The position numbers and the translations under genes are program-made. The notes under the pieces are model-generated. The model was not told the DNA's origin, searched no databases, and saw nothing but the letters and a program-made list of their open reading frames with translations. A stretch of DNA of 64,000 nucleotides from a bacterium (GTDB taxonomy: Bacteria > Actinomycetota > Acidimicrobiia > Acidimicrobiales > Bin134), in NCBI GenBank assembly GCA_026709025.1, contig JAPOTT010000032.1:1-64000 (forward strand), given 5' to 3'. This document shows, one piece after another, positions 38,237-50,273 of the stretch (its first letter is position 1; each line of letters begins with the position of its first letter).

Positions 38237-39217
38237 CTAAACCCGTTCGGCTATAGCATCGCCGATTTCTGTGGTGGTGCCTTGATGATTTTTTACTTCA
38301 GCACAAGCCTCTCGTATTCGACTAGCAGCAGAAGCCTCTCCCAAGAACTCTGCCATCATGGCAGCCGACAAGATTGCAGCTATGGGATTGGCCTTGCCTG
38401 TGCCAACAATATCGGGTGCAGAGCCGTGTACAGGTTCAAACATAGAAGGACCAGTGCGATCAGGGTTTAAGTTAGCCGAAGCTGCTAGACCAATACCCCC
38501 CGACACGGCACCACCTAAGTCGGTGAGGATGTCACCAAACAGGTTATCGGTGACGATCACATCGTAGCTTTTGGGGTCTTGCACAAAGTAGATGCAAGCT
38601 GCATCTACATGGTTGTAAGCGGTGGCCACATCGGTGTATTCGGTAGCTACCTCGTTGAAGGTGCGTTGCCACAAATCACCAGCAAAGGTCAACACGTTGG
38701 TTTTGTGTACCAGAGTTAGGTGTCGTCCGGGGCGGCTGCGGGCCAGATCGAAGGCGTAGCGGATACAGCGTTCCACCCCAAAGCGGGTGTTCACCGACCC
38801 CTGTGTGGCTATCTCTGCGGGGGTGTTCTTACGCAAGAAGCCGCCTTCGCCTGCGTAGCTGCCCTCGGTGTTCTCGCGGATTACCTCAAAATCAAAGCTG
38901 TCGTCGGGTGCATGAAACGGCCTGCGGTTAACATACAAATCCAGTTCAAAGCGCATCCGCAACAACAGCCCGCGCTCTATAACGCCGGGTGGCACATCGG
39001 GTGTGCCTACTGCTCCTAGATACAGCGCATCTAGCCCTCGCCACTCTTGCACAATGGCATCGGTGAGCACCGTGGCATCGCGCAGGTAGCGGTCGCCACC
39101 GAGATCGTAGGAAACGGTATCTAGCTCAACTCCAGCGGCATCCAAAACCTTAAGGCCCTCTGTTAGCACCTCGGGGCCAATTCCGTCTCCGCCTATCACA
39201 CCAATTATCTTCGACAT
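38237..39217 (-). CDS. leuB: 3-isopropylmalate dehydrogenase
   Basis: IGVIGGDGIGPEVLTEGLKVLDAAG; RENTEGSYAGEGG; NLFGDILTDLGGAVSGGIGLAASANLNPD. Confidence 0.93.
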   Translation of the reverse strand: MSKIIGVIGGDGIGPEVLTEGLKVLDAAGVELDTVSYDLGGDRYLRDATVLTDAIVQEWRGLDALYLGAVGTPDVPPGVIERGLLLRMRFELDLYVNRRPFHAPDDSFDFEVIRENTEGSYAGEGGFLRKNTPAEIATQGSVNTRFGVERCIRYAFDLARSRPGRHLTLVHKTNVLTFAGDLWQRTFNEVATEYTDVATAYNHVDAACIYFVQDPKSYDVIVTDNLFGDILTDLGGAVSGGIGLAASANLNPDRTGPSMFEPVHGSAPDIVGTGKANPIAAILSAAMMAEFLGEASAASRIREACAEVKNHQGTTTEIGDAIAERV

Positions 39218-39273
39218 AGCCCTTTAGGATACGAATACTTGCCGCCTTGATGCGAACACTAAGCTAGAAGCTT

Positions 39274-39747
39274 ATGGGAGATGTTCACGAGCTGTCACAA
39301 GCAGCCCACGATCGATTGCAAGGCGAGTTTGATCACCTAACCACCGTGGGGCGGGTTGACATCGCCCGCAAGATAGAAGCAGCCCGAGAACTAGGCGACC
39401 TCAGCGAGAACGGCGATTACCACGCCGCCAAAGATGAACAGGGCAAGATGGAGACCCGCATTGCCCATCTCGGTGCGCTTTTGCGTAACTCTCGTATCGT
39501 GGCAGCTAGCGACTCTGAGACTGTCTCGGTTGGCTCGGTGGTGACCATAGCCTATGAGGGTGACACAGAGGATCAAGAGAGGTACCTAGTGGGCTCAATT
39601 GAAGAGCGGCGCGAGGGCTTGGAAGTTATCTCACCCACATCCCCAATGGGTTCGGCCATCATCGGGGCCAGCGTGGGCGACACGGTATCGTACCAAAGTC
39701 CTACAGGCCACAGCCTGAGCGTCCAAATCCTTGACCTTGAGCAGTAG
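39274..39747 (+). CDS. greA: transcription elongation factor GreA
   Basis: ARELGDLSENGDYHAAKDEQGKMETRIAHL. Confidence 0.94.
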   Translation: MGDVHELSQAAHDRLQGEFDHLTTVGRVDIARKIEAARELGDLSENGDYHAAKDEQGKMETRIAHLGALLRNSRIVAASDSETVSVGSVVTIAYEGDTEDQERYLVGSIEERREGLEVISPTSPMGSAIIGASVGDTVSYQSPTGHSLSVQILDLEQ

Positions 39748-40621
39748 CGGACAACCGCTGCGCCCTAAGTTGCCGCCGGGCAGCCCTGTTGTGCTGGCCG
39801 GGCGAGGCGAGGTTTTCGTGCGTTGCGCTGAAGGGCCCCCAGGGTCGCCCACGATAATCCTGTTGCACGGTTGGACTGTAACGGCCGATTTGAACTGGTA
39901 CCCGGCTTACGCTCCTCTGGCCGAACGAGCCACGGTTGTAACCTTTGACCATCGTGGACACGGCGAAGGGTTGCCCACTAAGCGATTCAGCTTTGCTGAT
40001 TGCGCCGCCGATGTGGTTGCAGTGGCCGATGCTCTAGAACTGGAGAAGTTCGTTTGTGTGGGCTACTCCATGGGTGGGGCCATTGCCCAGCTAACAGCCC
40101 GCCAAGTGCCAGAGCGGGTAGCGGGTTTGGTGTTGGGTGCCACCTCCACCAACTTTCGGGGCCGGGGTTTGCGGTCATTGCGACTTTCATTGCTACCAGT
40201 TTTTGCTGGTGCGTCTAGGCTCACACCTGCTGGGCTGCGTCAATGGGGCTGGCAACAAACCGTGTTCAACATCATTGGGCACAACTTTGGTCGTTGGGCA
40301 CAAGCTGAGGTGCTAAAGGGCGATCCTCAGGCAATGTTGGATGCAGGTGCTGAGCTGTTTAATTTTAACTCCAGATCATGGATTTCTGAGCTGCCTATGC
40401 CCATAGCCCAGATACGTACTCTGGGCGACAGTGTTGTGCCCGATTATCTCCAAGAAGAGTTGTCACACGCTGTTGCTAACATAGCGGTGTTCGCTTACCG
40501 GGGTGGGCACGCCTCGGTGGTGACGGATTTTGGCAGCTTCTGGCATTGCTTGAGCGGTGCGCTTGATCACCTTGGGGTGCCTCAAGCGCCCTACACAACA
40601 GGCCAAGCAGCGGCTAGCTAA
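39731..40621 (+). CDS. alpha/beta hydrolase
   Basis: [39 protein letters not shown] nucleophile elbow. Confidence 0.88.
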   Translation: MTLSSSGQPLRPKLPPGSPVVLAGRGEVFVRCAEGPPGSPTIILLHGWTVTADLNWYPAYAPLAERATVVTFDHRGHGEGLPTKRFSFADCAADVVAVADALELEKFVCVGYSMGGAIAQLTARQVPERVAGLVLGATSTNFRGRGLRSLRLSLLPVFAGASRLTPAGLRQWGWQQTVFNIIGHNFGRWAQAEVLKGDPQAMLDAGAELFNFNSRSWISELPMPIAQIRTLGDSVVPDYLQEELSHAVANIAVFAYRGGHASVVTDFGSFWHCLSGALDHLGVPQAPYTTGQAAAS

Positions 40622-40719
40622 CAACCAGTCATAATTACATACCCAACCACCACTACCACACAGCCAAACAAGCAGGGCCAAAGAACGCTTCGGCCCACAA
40701 CATCAAACTAGGAGCCCTT

Positions 40720-42120
40720 ATGGGTGAAACCCTTAGCGAAAAGATTTGGAACCGCCATGTTGTTCATTTAGGTGATGGCGAACCAGATCTGCTCTACATC
40801 GATCTGCACCTCATCCACGAGGTCACCTCACCACAGGCATTTGCCGGGTTGCGAATGAACCGGCGCTCCGTGCGGAGGCCAGACCTCACCGTGGCTACCG
40901 AGGATCACAATGTCCCCACCGACAGCGCAGTCTGGCCTATTGCCGATCCAATATCTCGCCAACAAGTAGAAACGCTGCGAGCTAATTGCGCGGAATTCGG
41001 CATCACGCTTCACCCGATGGGCACCTCACAGCAAGGCATCGTGCATGTCATCGGCCCTGAAACAGGGCTTACCCAGCCAGCTATGACCATTGTCTGCGGC
41101 GACAGCCACACTTCCACTCATGGGGCTTTTGGGGCCTTAGCGTTTGGGATAGGCACTAGCGAAGTAGAACATGTGTTAGCTACCCAAACCTTGCCACAGC
41201 AACGCCCCAACAACATGGCCATTACGGTAAACGGTGAGCTGCCCGCAAGCTGCACGGCTAAGGATGTCATCTTGGCCATCATCGGGCGCATCGGTACCGG
41301 TGGAGGTATCGGTTCGGTGATTGAGTACCGCGGTCCGGTTATCCGTGCGCTGTCTATGGAAGGGCGGATGACGGTGTGCAACATGTCCATCGAAGCAGGT
41401 GCCAAAGCCGGGCTCATTGCTCCAGATAGCACCACCTTTGAGTACTTACGCAACCGCACTTATGCACCCAAAGGCTCCGATTGGGACGAAGCCTTAGAAT
41501 CTTGGAGCGAGCTTTACAGCGATCCTGATGCTACCTTCGACAAAGAGGTGGTGATAGATGGCTCTAGCTTGGTACCGCACATTTCTTGGGGCACCAACCC
41601 ATCTCAGGTGGCTCCTATTGATGGCACCGTGCCGCACCCCGATAGCTTTGAAGAAGCTAGCGGGCGCGAAGCCGCAGCTCGAGCGCTGGCTTACATGGGC
41701 TTAGAGCCCGGCACGCCAGTTAGGGACATATCAGTAGACACCGTGTTTATCGGTTCTTGCACCAACAGCCGCATTGAAGATCTGCGTGCTGTGGCTGCAG
41801 TAGCACATCGACGCAGGGTGCGCGAGGGGGTACGCACGCTAGTTGTGCCCGGTTCTGCCGCTGTGAAGGCTCAAGCAGAAGCCGAGGGGCTGCACAAGGT
41901 TTTCAAAGATGCTGGTTTTGATTGGCGAGAGCCCGGCTGTTCCATGTGTTTGGCTATGAACCCAGACAAGTTAGGGCCAAAAGAACGTTGTGCCAGTACC
42001 TCTAACCGCAACTTTGAAGGTCGCCAAGGCAAGGGCGGTCGCACGCATCTAGTGTCGCCAACCGTAGCAGCAGCAACTGCGATAGCTGGCAGGTTCGCCA
42101 CCCCAGAGGATCTATCATGA
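40720..42120 (+). CDS. leuC: 3-isopropylmalate dehydratase large subunit
   Basis: [61 protein letters not shown]. Confidence 0.96.
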   Translation: MGETLSEKIWNRHVVHLGDGEPDLLYIDLHLIHEVTSPQAFAGLRMNRRSVRRPDLTVATEDHNVPTDSAVWPIADPISRQQVETLRANCAEFGITLHPMGTSQQGIVHVIGPETGLTQPAMTIVCGDSHTSTHGAFGALAFGIGTSEVEHVLATQTLPQQRPNNMAITVNGELPASCTAKDVILAIIGRIGTGGGIGSVIEYRGPVIRALSMEGRMTVCNMSIEAGAKAGLIAPDSTTFEYLRNRTYAPKGSDWDEALESWSELYSDPDATFDKEVVIDGSSLVPHISWGTNPSQVAPIDGTVPHPDSFEEASGREAAARALAYMGLEPGTPVRDISVDTVFIGSCTNSRIEDLRAVAAVAHRRRVREGVRTLVVPGSAAVKAQAEAEGLHKVFKDAGFDWREPGCSMCLAMNPDKLGPKERCASTSNRNFEGRQGKGGRTHLVSPTVAAATAIAGRFATPEDLS

Positions 42121-42710
42121 AACCGGTTCGCATTATCTCAGCTAGAGGGCTACCGCTGGATCGCAGCGATGTGGACACCGATCAGATCATCCCAAGTGAT
42201 TGGCTCAAGCGGGTTGAGCGAACCGGCTTTGAGCAGGGTCTGTTTTCTGAATGGCGCGAAGACCCAAGCTTTGTGCTGAACGATCCCCGTTTCAGCGATG
42301 CGCGTATCTTGGTAGCAGGGCCTAACTTTGGCACCGGCTCATCTCGGGAACACGCGGTGTGGGCTATTCAACAATATGGGTTTAGCGCTGTCATATCGCC
42401 TCGCTTTGGAGATATCTTCCGCAACAACGCCACCAAGAACGGTCTTGTACCGGTGCAGCTAGAAGAAACAGCAGCCCGCAAACTACTCCATGCAATAGTC
42501 GAGGATCCTTCTTTGGAGATCACAGTAGATGTGGAGCAATGCGTGGTGACAGCAGCCGCTATTGGCTTGCAAGCCAACTTCTCGTTAGATGGGGCCGTGC
42601 AAAAACGCTTGCTAGAGGGATTAGACGATATAGGTCTCACCTTGGCCCACTCAGAAGCCATCAACCGTTATGAAGCCAATCGGCCAGCGTGGCTGCCGGT
42701 GTTGAGCTAA
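42117..42710 (+). CDS. leuD: 3-isopropylmalate dehydratase small subunit
   Basis: [36 protein letters not shown]. Confidence 0.95.
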   Translation: MKPVRIISARGLPLDRSDVDTDQIIPSDWLKRVERTGFEQGLFSEWREDPSFVLNDPRFSDARILVAGPNFGTGSSREHAVWAIQQYGFSAVISPRFGDIFRNNATKNGLVPVQLEETAARKLLHAIVEDPSLEITVDVEQCVVTAAAIGLQANFSLDGAVQKRLLEGLDDIGLTLAHSEAINRYEANRPAWLPVLS

Positions 42711-42725
42711 ATTGCCGGGCCAGCT

Positions 42726-44975
42726 ATGCACCCCCATATCTCTCAGAGGCATATCCCTCAGAGGCTTTGGAACCTGCAAAGCAACCAAAGTGTCGTATGG
42801 GGTATGAAAAAATGGCGTATGCAAAAGCTGTTTGTGGGATTATTTTGTTTTGCTCTGCTAGCCGGGGCTTGCAACTCTAAAGGCGATTCATCTGTTGGCC
42901 CAAACACGGGTGCAGGCCCAGAGCCAACCAACTCCACGGTGCTCAACATTTCAGGCAACCCTACCAATAACGCTCCACCTGATGGTGCTACAGAGCGCAA
43001 CATTGAACTTGCTTCAGCTTTGCGTAGCTTTGCTGATTGCAGCGCTCTGTTAAATTATCTGCGTACTGAAACCACCGAACGCGTGGGGCCTTATGGGCTC
43101 CAAGATCGCCACCAACCTTATTTTGGTTTTGACGTTGCACAAGACGATGCAGCGGTTGAACTTGTCACAGAATCTGCTCCAGTTCAAGCTGATGTGGGTA
43201 CCTCCTCTGAGAGTTCGGCAGCATCTTCAGATGGAACCTTTTCTACAACCAACGTGCAGGTGGCAGGTGTAGATGAGCCCGACCTCATCAAAACCGATGG
43301 CAACCGCATCTTGGCAATAGCCAACCAACATCTACACTATGTAGACCTTTCTGGTACAGAACCGGCCTATAGGGGCAGCGTAAAGCTCAACGAGAAAGGT
43401 TGGGGTGGCCAAGAAATACTTGTGTACGGAGATTGGGCGCTAGTTATGTCCAAAGCCCCACCAATAAGCGGATCAACAGAAGATTTTTGGTTCACGGGCA
43501 ACGAATCAGCGCTGGTGCAACAAGTTGACTTGTCCAACCCAGCAGCAATGCAGGTGGTAGCAACCCTGAATGTGGAGGGGCAGTACCTAAGCGCGCGCTC
43601 GGTGGGCAACATTGCTTGGTTGTTGATTACAAGCAATCCCTTGCAATTTGAGTTTGTGTATCCCAGTGGCCCATCCGCCGAAGAGGTTGCAGAACGGGTC
43701 AACAAGGAAATCGCCGCCTCAGCCGATCTAGATGCTTGGCTGCCCGCTTATAGCTTAGAAAGATCAGGCCAAAGCACAACCGGCCTTATACCTGAGTGTA
43801 CAAACTTATACACACCGCCAGATTTTTCAGGTTTCAACGTGCTAACGGTGCTTGCAGTGGATATGAGCCAACCACTCGCCCTCGGCGATTCGGCATCTGT
43901 GCTAGCCGATGGACATACGCTTTACAGTTCAGGTGAAGCAATCTATTTAGCCGAGAGCAAGCCAATCAGGTCAGATGAAAACGATAGGTTGGCGCAAACC
44001 ACACGCAGCATTAGCCAATGGCGCAGTGATTGGCTCACCACAGTTCACAAGTTCTCTGTTTCAACCTCTAGGGGTGTTAGCTATGAAGCAACAGGGGAAG
44101 TGTACGGGCACTTGTTGAATCAGTTCTCTATGGATGAGCACAACGGCTATTTCCGTATCGCCACCACCATTGGAGAGCCGTGGGACACCCGCAATTCCCA
44201 AAGCCAAGTGGTTGTGCTGGCTCAACAAGGGCGACAGTTGGCCATAGTTGGCAGCGTGGGTGGTTTGGGCAGGGGCGAGCGCATCTACTCGGTGCGCTAT
44301 ATGGGCGACGTTGGCTATGTGGTTACCTTCCGCCAAGTCGATCCACTGTACGTGCTTGATCTGTCAGATCCCACCAACCCCACCGTTTCAGGAGAGTTGA
44401 AGATTCCCGGGTTCTCTAACTACCTGCATCCTCTGAGTGATGGGTTGTTGGCTGGTATCGGTCAGCAAGCCGACAATCAGGGCAGAACCTTGGGCACGAA
44501 GGTATCGCTGTTTGATGTGAGCGATCCGGCTAACCCCACAGAGTTGGACTTCTTGGTGTTCCCAAACTCACACTCTGAGGTTGAATGGGACCACAGGGCG
44601 TTTTTGTATTGGCCAGAAACCGAGATGTTGGCCATACCCCTCAACGAGTATGAGCGCTTTTTTCCTGAACCAATAATTGATTCTGCACCTGCAGACAGCA
44701 CAGATAGCACAGACACCGCAGATAATATCTCTATCCCAACTACCCAGGATGCCTTCTCAGGTGCGGTGGTGCTACGAGCCAACCGCAACGGGGTGGAAGA
44801 AATTGGGCGCATCACTCATCTCACAAATATGGCGCGCTTTGCCGACTATAATCCACCCATTCAGAGGCTTGTAGTGGCAGACGAAGCCTTATGGTCGCTC
44901 ACCAACCACGCTATTCAGGCAAATCACCTAGAAAGCCTAGAATACGAAACCCATTTTGTTTTTCCATCAAGCTAA
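42726..44975 (+). CDS. beta-propeller domain lipoprotein (start more likely ATG 42804)
   Basis: MKKWRMQKLFVGLFCFALLAGACNSKG lipobox; QVAGVDEPDLIKTDGNRILAIANQHLHYVDL typical of the Beta_propel family. Confidence 0.8.
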   Translation: MHPHISQRHIPQRLWNLQSNQSVVWGMKKWRMQKLFVGLFCFALLAGACNSKGDSSVGPNTGAGPEPTNSTVLNISGNPTNNAPPDGATERNIELASALRSFADCSALLNYLRTETTERVGPYGLQDRHQPYFGFDVAQDDAAVELVTESAPVQADVGTSSESSAASSDGTFSTTNVQVAGVDEPDLIKTDGNRILAIANQHLHYVDLSGTEPAYRGSVKLNEKGWGGQEILVYGDWALVMSKAPPISGSTEDFWFTGNESALVQQVDLSNPAAMQVVATLNVEGQYLSARSVGNIAWLLITSNPLQFEFVYPSGPSAEEVAERVNKEIAASADLDAWLPAYSLERSGQSTTGLIPECTNLYTPPDFSGFNVLTVLAVDMSQPLALGDSASVLADGHTLYSSGEAIYLAESKPIRSDENDRLAQTTRSISQWRSDWLTTVHKFSVSTSRGVSYEATGEVYGHLLNQFSMDEHNGYFRIATTIGEPWDTRNSQSQVVVLAQQGRQLAIVGSVGGLGRGERIYSVRYMGDVGYVVTFRQVDPLYVLDLSDPTNPTVSGELKIPGFSNYLHPLSDGLLAGIGQQADNQGRTLGTKVSLFDVSDPANPTELDFLVFPNSHSEVEWDHRAFLYWPETEMLAIPLNEYERFFPEPIIDSAPADSTDSTDTADNISIPTTQDAFSGAVVLRANRNGVEEIGRITHLTNMARFADYNPPIQRLVVADEALWSLTNHAIQANHLESLEYETHFVFPSS

Positions 44976-46688
44976 GCCAGCACAAGCTCGGTTCAAAGCG
45001 CTCACTATGGCGCGCATGGATGCGGTGGTTATATCGGTGTGGATGCCGCATCCCCACAATTCGCGCCCTTCCACCAAAAGCTCAATGTAAGCAACCGCTT
45101 CAGCATCGGTACCGCTGCCCCGAGAGTGCTCGTGGTAGGCCACCACCTCCACCGGGGTGTCGATAATCTCATTAAGTCCACTAGTAAAGGCATCTAGCGA
45201 ACCGGTTCCCTCACCGTGAACCACCACTTGGGCATCACCCTTGCTAAGCCGCGCAGTAACCACAGTGCGGTCGGCACCCTTAGCGTTTTGAGCTGATTCA
45301 TAGCCGTTCAAACGGTACGGCTCATCTAAATCTAAGTATGCGGTAGCGAACTCGCTGTGAATCTGATCGGCGCTGATCTCTTCGCCTGTTTCATCTGCAA
45401 TTTTTTGGATAACCTGACTGAACTCAATCTGCATGCGCCGGGGTAGATCTAGTTGGTTTTTGCTTTGCAACAAGTAAGCCACCCCACCTTTGCCCGATTG
45501 GCTGTTCACCCGCACCACATCCTGATAGGAACGCCCCAGATCCTTTGGATCTACCGGTATGTAGGGCACCTCAAACAGCTCTTGATCCGTAGCTTCTAGG
45601 GCCACAAACCCCTTCTTGATGGCATCTTGGTGCGAACCCGAAAACGCCGTGTACACCAAATCTCCCACATAAGGATGACGAGGATGTACTGGCAGCTGAT
45701 TGCACTCTTCCACCACCCGTCGCAATCCGTTGATTTCACCAATCACCAACTCTGGGTCTACCCCTTGGCTGAACAAGTTCAAGGCTAGGTTCACCACATC
45801 TACATTGCCGGTACGCTCACCGTTACCAAACAAGGTTCCCTCTACCCTGTCTGCACCGGCCATAAGCCCACATTCAGTGGCAGCTACGGCTGTGCCCCTA
45901 TCGTTATGCGGATGCAAGCTCAACACAATGCGCTCGCGCCGAGCAAGATTGCGGTGCATCCACTCGATCATGTCGCCGTAAATGTTGGCTGTTGACATCT
46001 CTACGGTTGCTGGCAGGTTGATGATGATCGGCTTGTTGTTGCCGTCGGCCAAGATGTCTACCACCTCATCGCATACTCGCTTGGCAAACGGCAGCTCGGT
46101 GCCGGTGAAAGACTCAGGCGAGTACTCATAAAATACTTCAGTGCCTGCTACATGGCTTTCCAAGCTGCGGCACAAACGCGCAGTATCGGTGGCGATCTTG
46201 GCGATGCCATCCATATCCAAGTCAAACACCACTCGGCGCTGGAGGGTTGAGGTGGAGTTATAGAAATGCACTATGGCATCTTTTGCCCCATCAATGGCCT
46301 CGTAAGTTCGTTCTACGAGGTCTTTGCGAGACTGAGTTAGCACCTGTATCCGTACATCTGCGGGAATGGCCTTTTGTTCAATAATCTCGCGCACAAACTG
46401 AAAATCGGCAGCAGATGCCGAAGGAAAACCAACCTCGATCTCCTTGAACCCCATCTCCACTAAAGTGGTGAACATCTTCCACTTGCGTGCAGGGTTCATG
46501 GGCTCAATTAGAGCCTGATTGCCGTCTCGTAAATCTACAGAACACCACCTAGGAGCAGACTTAATCACAGCGTCAGGCCAAGTACGATCCACAAGGCCGA
46601 TTGGTTCAAATGCGCGATACTTGTGAGTAGGCATCCCCGAGGGTTGCTGTGGGTGCTGGCCGGATTGCATGGTATTGGAGGTGGTCAT
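44967..46688 (-). CDS. leuA: 2-isopropylmalate synthase
   Basis: SAPRWCSVDLRDGNQALIEPMNPARKWKMFTTLVEMGFKEIEVGFPSASAADFQFVREI. Confidence 0.96.
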   Translation of the reverse strand: MTTSNTMQSGQHPQQPSGMPTHKYRAFEPIGLVDRTWPDAVIKSAPRWCSVDLRDGNQALIEPMNPARKWKMFTTLVEMGFKEIEVGFPSASAADFQFVREIIEQKAIPADVRIQVLTQSRKDLVERTYEAIDGAKDAIVHFYNSTSTLQRRVVFDLDMDGIAKIATDTARLCRSLESHVAGTEVFYEYSPESFTGTELPFAKRVCDEVVDILADGNNKPIIINLPATVEMSTANIYGDMIEWMHRNLARRERIVLSLHPHNDRGTAVAATECGLMAGADRVEGTLFGNGERTGNVDVVNLALNLFSQGVDPELVIGEINGLRRVVEECNQLPVHPRHPYVGDLVYTAFSGSHQDAIKKGFVALEATDQELFEVPYIPVDPKDLGRSYQDVVRVNSQSGKGGVAYLLQSKNQLDLPRRMQIEFSQVIQKIADETGEEISADQIHSEFATAYLDLDEPYRLNGYESAQNAKGADRTVVTARLSKGDAQVVVHGEGTGSLDAFTSGLNEIIDTPVEVVAYHEHSRGSGTDAEAVAYIELLVEGRELWGCGIHTDITTASMRAIVSALNRACAGLA

Positions 46689-48280
46689 CCCTGTAATCCG
46701 GCTAAGCCCATGTAGCGAGCTGATGTTACGCCGTCTATGGCTTCTAGTTCCTCCGCAACCGCTTGAGGCAGGGGTTGTGCAGTTGCAATTACCATGGAAG
46801 CACCCTTTCCTGCAGGTGAACGACCCACGTTCATGTCTTGAATGTTAATGCCAGCATTGCCTAACAAGGTGCCCACCAAACCGATCATGCCGGGACGATC
46901 TTCGTTAGACAACAAGATCATGTGCTCTGCGGGGGGCATGTGCAAGGTATGTCCGTTGGCCGACACCAGAACCGGTGTTTGACGCACCCCATCTAGCCTT
47001 CCACCAAGGCTGTGTGAACCTCCGCTTACGGTCAACAAGTTCAGATGATCCTTAGCGTTGGGATTGCTGCTGCCGCGCACCTCCATACCTCGTTCTTGGG
47101 CCATCGCAAGGGCATTCACATAGCTAACGTGCATATCTGACACCGCGCTCAACAAACCACGCACCACAGACATCACCACAACGGTGTTGTCACTTTTGCC
47201 TATCTCACCGCTCAATTCCACTTCTAGCACATCGGGCAGTCGATCGCACAAAGTGGCAAACAAACGGCCAAGCTGCTCACCCAATGGCAAAAACGCACGC
47301 AAAGCATCGGGCACGCCCTTGGCCGGTACGTTCACAGCAGCAGGCACGAACTCTCCCGCTAGGCCCAACAGAACCTGCTCAGCTATGGCATCGCCTGCTT
47401 TGCTTTGCGCTTCTTCGGTGCTAGCTCCTAGATGAGGGGTAACCACCACCGACTCCAAGTTGAACAAGGGGGATTCGGTTATAGGCTCGCCGTCAAACAC
47501 ATCTAAAGCTGCACCGGCTATACGCCCGGAAGCCACCGCTTCGGCTAGGTCGGCTTCATCTACAATGCCGCCGCGCGAAACGTTGATGATCCGCAGGTTC
47601 GGCTTGGCTCGCTCCAACAACTTGGCATTGATCAGCCCAACGGTATCGGGGGTGCGCGCCACATGAATGGTGATGAAGTCGGACTGTGCCACCAACTCCT
47701 CCACCGACACCAAGTCCATCACGCTGCGGCGAGCTACATCTTCTGAAACATAAGGGTCGCTAGCAATCACCCGCATGGCAAAACCTAAGGCTCGTTCCGC
47801 CACAAGCCTGCCAATGCGACCGAGTCCGATCACACCCAACGTTTTGTCGCTCAGCTCAATGCCCTGCCATCGAGAACGCTCCCAACGCCCTTGCACTAAC
47901 GCCGAATGAGCTTGGGGGATGTTGCGGGCTTGCGACAAGATCAAGGCCATGGTGTGTTCCGCGGCAGAGATGATGTTGGACAAGGTGTCGTTCACCACCA
48001 ACACACCGCGCTCTGTGGCAGCATCCACATCTACGTTGTCTAGGCCCACCCCGGCGCGGCCCACGATCACCAGATTTTTGCCAGCTTGCAGCACATCGGC
48101 GTTTACCTGCGTGGCCGACCGCACAATCAAGGCGTTGGCATCTTGAACTGCCTCAAGCAGTTCGTCTGGCGACATCTTCGGCCGCACCTCAACTTCATGG
48201 CCCGCGTGGCGTAGCTTGGCCAAGCCGATGTCGGCAATCTTCTCTGCTACCAATACTTTGGATTTAGACACTTCAGACAT
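46685..48280 (-). CDS. serA: D-3-phosphoglycerate dehydrogenase
   Basis: KVLVAEKIADIGLAKLR; GVIGLGRIGRLVAERA; ASTEEAQSKAGDAIAEQVLLGLAGEFVPAAVNV; C-terminal ACT domain. Confidence 0.96.
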   Translation of the reverse strand: MSEVSKSKVLVAEKIADIGLAKLRHAGHEVEVRPKMSPDELLEAVQDANALIVRSATQVNADVLQAGKNLVIVGRAGVGLDNVDVDAATERGVLVVNDTLSNIISAAEHTMALILSQARNIPQAHSALVQGRWERSRWQGIELSDKTLGVIGLGRIGRLVAERALGFAMRVIASDPYVSEDVARRSVMDLVSVEELVAQSDFITIHVARTPDTVGLINAKLLERAKPNLRIINVSRGGIVDEADLAEAVASGRIAGAALDVFDGEPITESPLFNLESVVVTPHLGASTEEAQSKAGDAIAEQVLLGLAGEFVPAAVNVPAKGVPDALRAFLPLGEQLGRLFATLCDRLPDVLEVELSGEIGKSDNTVVVMSVVRGLLSAVSDMHVSYVNALAMAQERGMEVRGSSNPNAKDHLNLLTVSGGSHSLGGRLDGVRQTPVLVSANGHTLHMPPAEHMILLSNEDRPGMIGLVGTLLGNAGINIQDMNVGRSPAGKGASMVIATAQPLPQAVAEELEAIDGVTSARYMGLAGLQG

Positions 48281-48311
48281 ACCCCTTTAGGTTAGACCAT
48301 TAACGTTGCAT

Positions 48312-50273
48312 TTAGCGGTGTATATCAGGGGGTGTGATGTTGTCGGCTGGGTTGAAGCCTAGTATCTCCGCAAAGAATGCCAACTCCGCCTCTAGTGCGG
48401 CCACGATGTGTTCGGCTTTACGAAAGCCATGCTGTTCACCCTCAAACAACAGATAGGCCACAGGTATGCCGCGTTGCTTCAGCGCAGCCACGATCATCTC
48501 AGCCTGATTGGGTGGTACCACCGGGTCGTCTGCGCCTTGTAGCACGATCATGGGTGCCGAAAAGTTGTCCAGATTGCAAATGGGCGAGCGGGCCTCATAC
48601 AAATCAGCCGCATCGGGCCACGGCCCTACCAAGCGGTCGGTGTAACGGGCCTCAAACTTATGCGTGTCAACTGCCAGTGCCTTGAGGTCGGCAATCCCGT
48701 AGCGGCTAGCTCCAGCAGCAAACACCTTGTGGAATGCCAGCGCGCACAGCGTGGCGTAGCCTCCCGCGCTGGAACCCTTGATGAGGAGCCGCTCAGCGTC
48801 TGCGACTTCGCTGCGTACCAAATGAAGCGCTGCGGCCACACAGTCGTCCACATCGCTAACCCCCCATTTGCCCCACAACAACTCTCGGTATGCCGTGCCG
48901 TAGCCAGTGCTGCCCCGATAGTTCACATCCACCACCCCGATGCCCCGGCTGGTCCAATACTGAATGCCAAGTTGCAGCTGGCTACGAGCAGCACCTGTAG
49001 GCCCACCGTGGCTGAGCACCAACAACGGTGGCTGCTCATCTACAGGGCCCTGTGCAGTGGGATTGGTAGGCGGGTAATGCAGCCCAAAAGCTTCGGTATT
49101 GTCTGTGGTAGGAAAGCTGATGGGCTGCGGCATAGACAGGTAACGAACATCTACAGGGCTTCTCCCCGGCGATGCAACCACCTCATGGCTGCCATCAGCT
49201 ACGTTGATCCGCACCGCCGTAGGCTCTTGTGTGGGTGATGCTGCAATGGCACAGACCGTGTGGTCGCTGGCCGAGCGCACGCTGATATAGGAAGTCCACG
49301 GCAAATCCAGCATCGCCGGCTCGGAGCCATCAGGCCAAACTACCCACAGCTGCGCCAGAGATCCCCGCATGGCAACGGCAACCACAGTGTTGTCATCGCA
49401 CACCGCATAGCTGGGGTCGTCAAAAACCCACGCTGGACGATGTATTTCTGCATCCATCTCTAGCACCGGCTCCAAACCAGCGCCGCTCACCCGATACAAG
49501 TTCCACCACCCCAAGTGATCGCTCACCACGTACAAGCTGCCATCAGGCCCCCACTGCGGCTCTACCACCGAACCCACAGCAGAGATCACACGCTGGTCGT
49601 CCACCCAGAGTTCGGTGTGATCCCACGGCATGTTGGGATGATTCCACTGCACCCAAGCCAGATGTTGCCCATCGGGGCTAAGGCGCGGCCATGCGTAAAA
49701 GTCGGCACCAGAGGCTATTACCTCTGCGTCTGCGGTAAATCCCTCTGGCTCCGCCCTAAAGCGCACAATCTCGTTTACCTCTTCGCCGCCATTATGTGAG
49801 GCCGCTTGGTGGTTCTCGCGCACGCAGATGGTTCCGAAGCTGTAACCTCGGCCATCGGCGTAGCGCAATCCGTGTGAAAAAGCTGGCTCAGGCGATACCG
49901 GTCGAGCCTGTCCAGATGCCGACACATGCCATAGGCGACCATCTGTGTCATCGCAGGCATAAACCCCGTCTTGGCCGTCTACCCACCAAGCTCCTCCCCC
50001 ATAGCTGTGTACCCGAGAACGCACAGAGACCTCGCTCCACACATCTGTACCGTCGCAAACAAGCGCAATGCGCCCCGCTTGCATAGGCCGAGATTCGGTC
50101 CACCATGTCCGACCATTTTGATGCCACAAGTTGGTGCAGATAGCAGCATCGGCCACCAGCGATTCAGCAGTTATTGGCGAAGGCCAACTGCCGTAGGCCA
50201 GAGTTTGTTTGCCCGACTCAGTAACCTCTGGTACTTCCGGCACCTCTGGTACTTCCGGTTTGGCTTCGTTCAC
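48312..50273 (-). CDS. S9 family prolyl oligopeptidase-like peptidase
   Basis: [62 protein letters not shown]. Confidence 0.9.
   Translation of the reverse strand: MNEAKPEVPEVPEVPEVTESGKQTLAYGSWPSPITAESLVADAAICTNLWHQNGRTWWTESRPMQAGRIALVCDGTDVWSEVSVRSRVHSYGGGAWWVDGQDGVYACDDTDGRLWHVSASGQARPVSPEPAFSHGLRYADGRGYSFGTICVRENHQAASHNGGEEVNEIVRFRAEPEGFTADAEVIASGADFYAWPRLSPDGQHLAWVQWNHPNMPWDHTELWVDDQRVISAVGSVVEPQWGPDGSLYVVSDHLGWWNLYRVSGAGLEPVLEMDAEIHRPAWVFDDPSYAVCDDNTVVAVAMRGSLAQLWVVWPDGSEPAMLDLPWTSYISVRSASDHTVCAIAASPTQEPTAVRINVADGSHEVVASPGRSPVDVRYLSMPQPISFPTTDNTEAFGLHYPPTNPTAQGPVDEQPPLLVLSHGGPTGAARSQLQLGIQYWTSRGIGVVDVNYRGSTGYGTAYRELLWGKWGVSDVDDCVAAALHLVRSEVADAERLLIKGSSAGGYATLCALAFHKVFAAGASRYGIADLKALAVDTHKFEARYTDRLVGPWPDAADLYEARSPICNLDNFSAPMIVLQGADDPVVPPNQAEMIVAALKQRGIPVAYLLFEGEQHGFRKAEHIVAALEAELAFFAEILGFNPADNITPPDIHR

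Noticed and set aside
40622-40719. Weak GGGCC...GGCCC hairpin upstream of leuC as a possible leader or riboswitch
   Set aside because: Five-bp stem with a loose loop, no leader peptide or known motif recognised.
44967-44975. Tail-to-tail 9-nt overlap of the beta-propeller gene and leuA
   Set aside because: Short convergent 3' overlaps are common in compact genomes.
35564-46688. Two LeuA-family enzymes (CimA and LeuA) as a possible novel pathway
   Set aside because: Citramalate synthase alongside 2-isopropylmalate synthase is an established isoleucine/leucine arrangement.
48660-49238. 192-aa plus-strand ORF antisense to the S9 peptidase
   Set aside because: Shadow ORF; the peptidase reading has the GSSAGG motif and continuous homology-like sequence.
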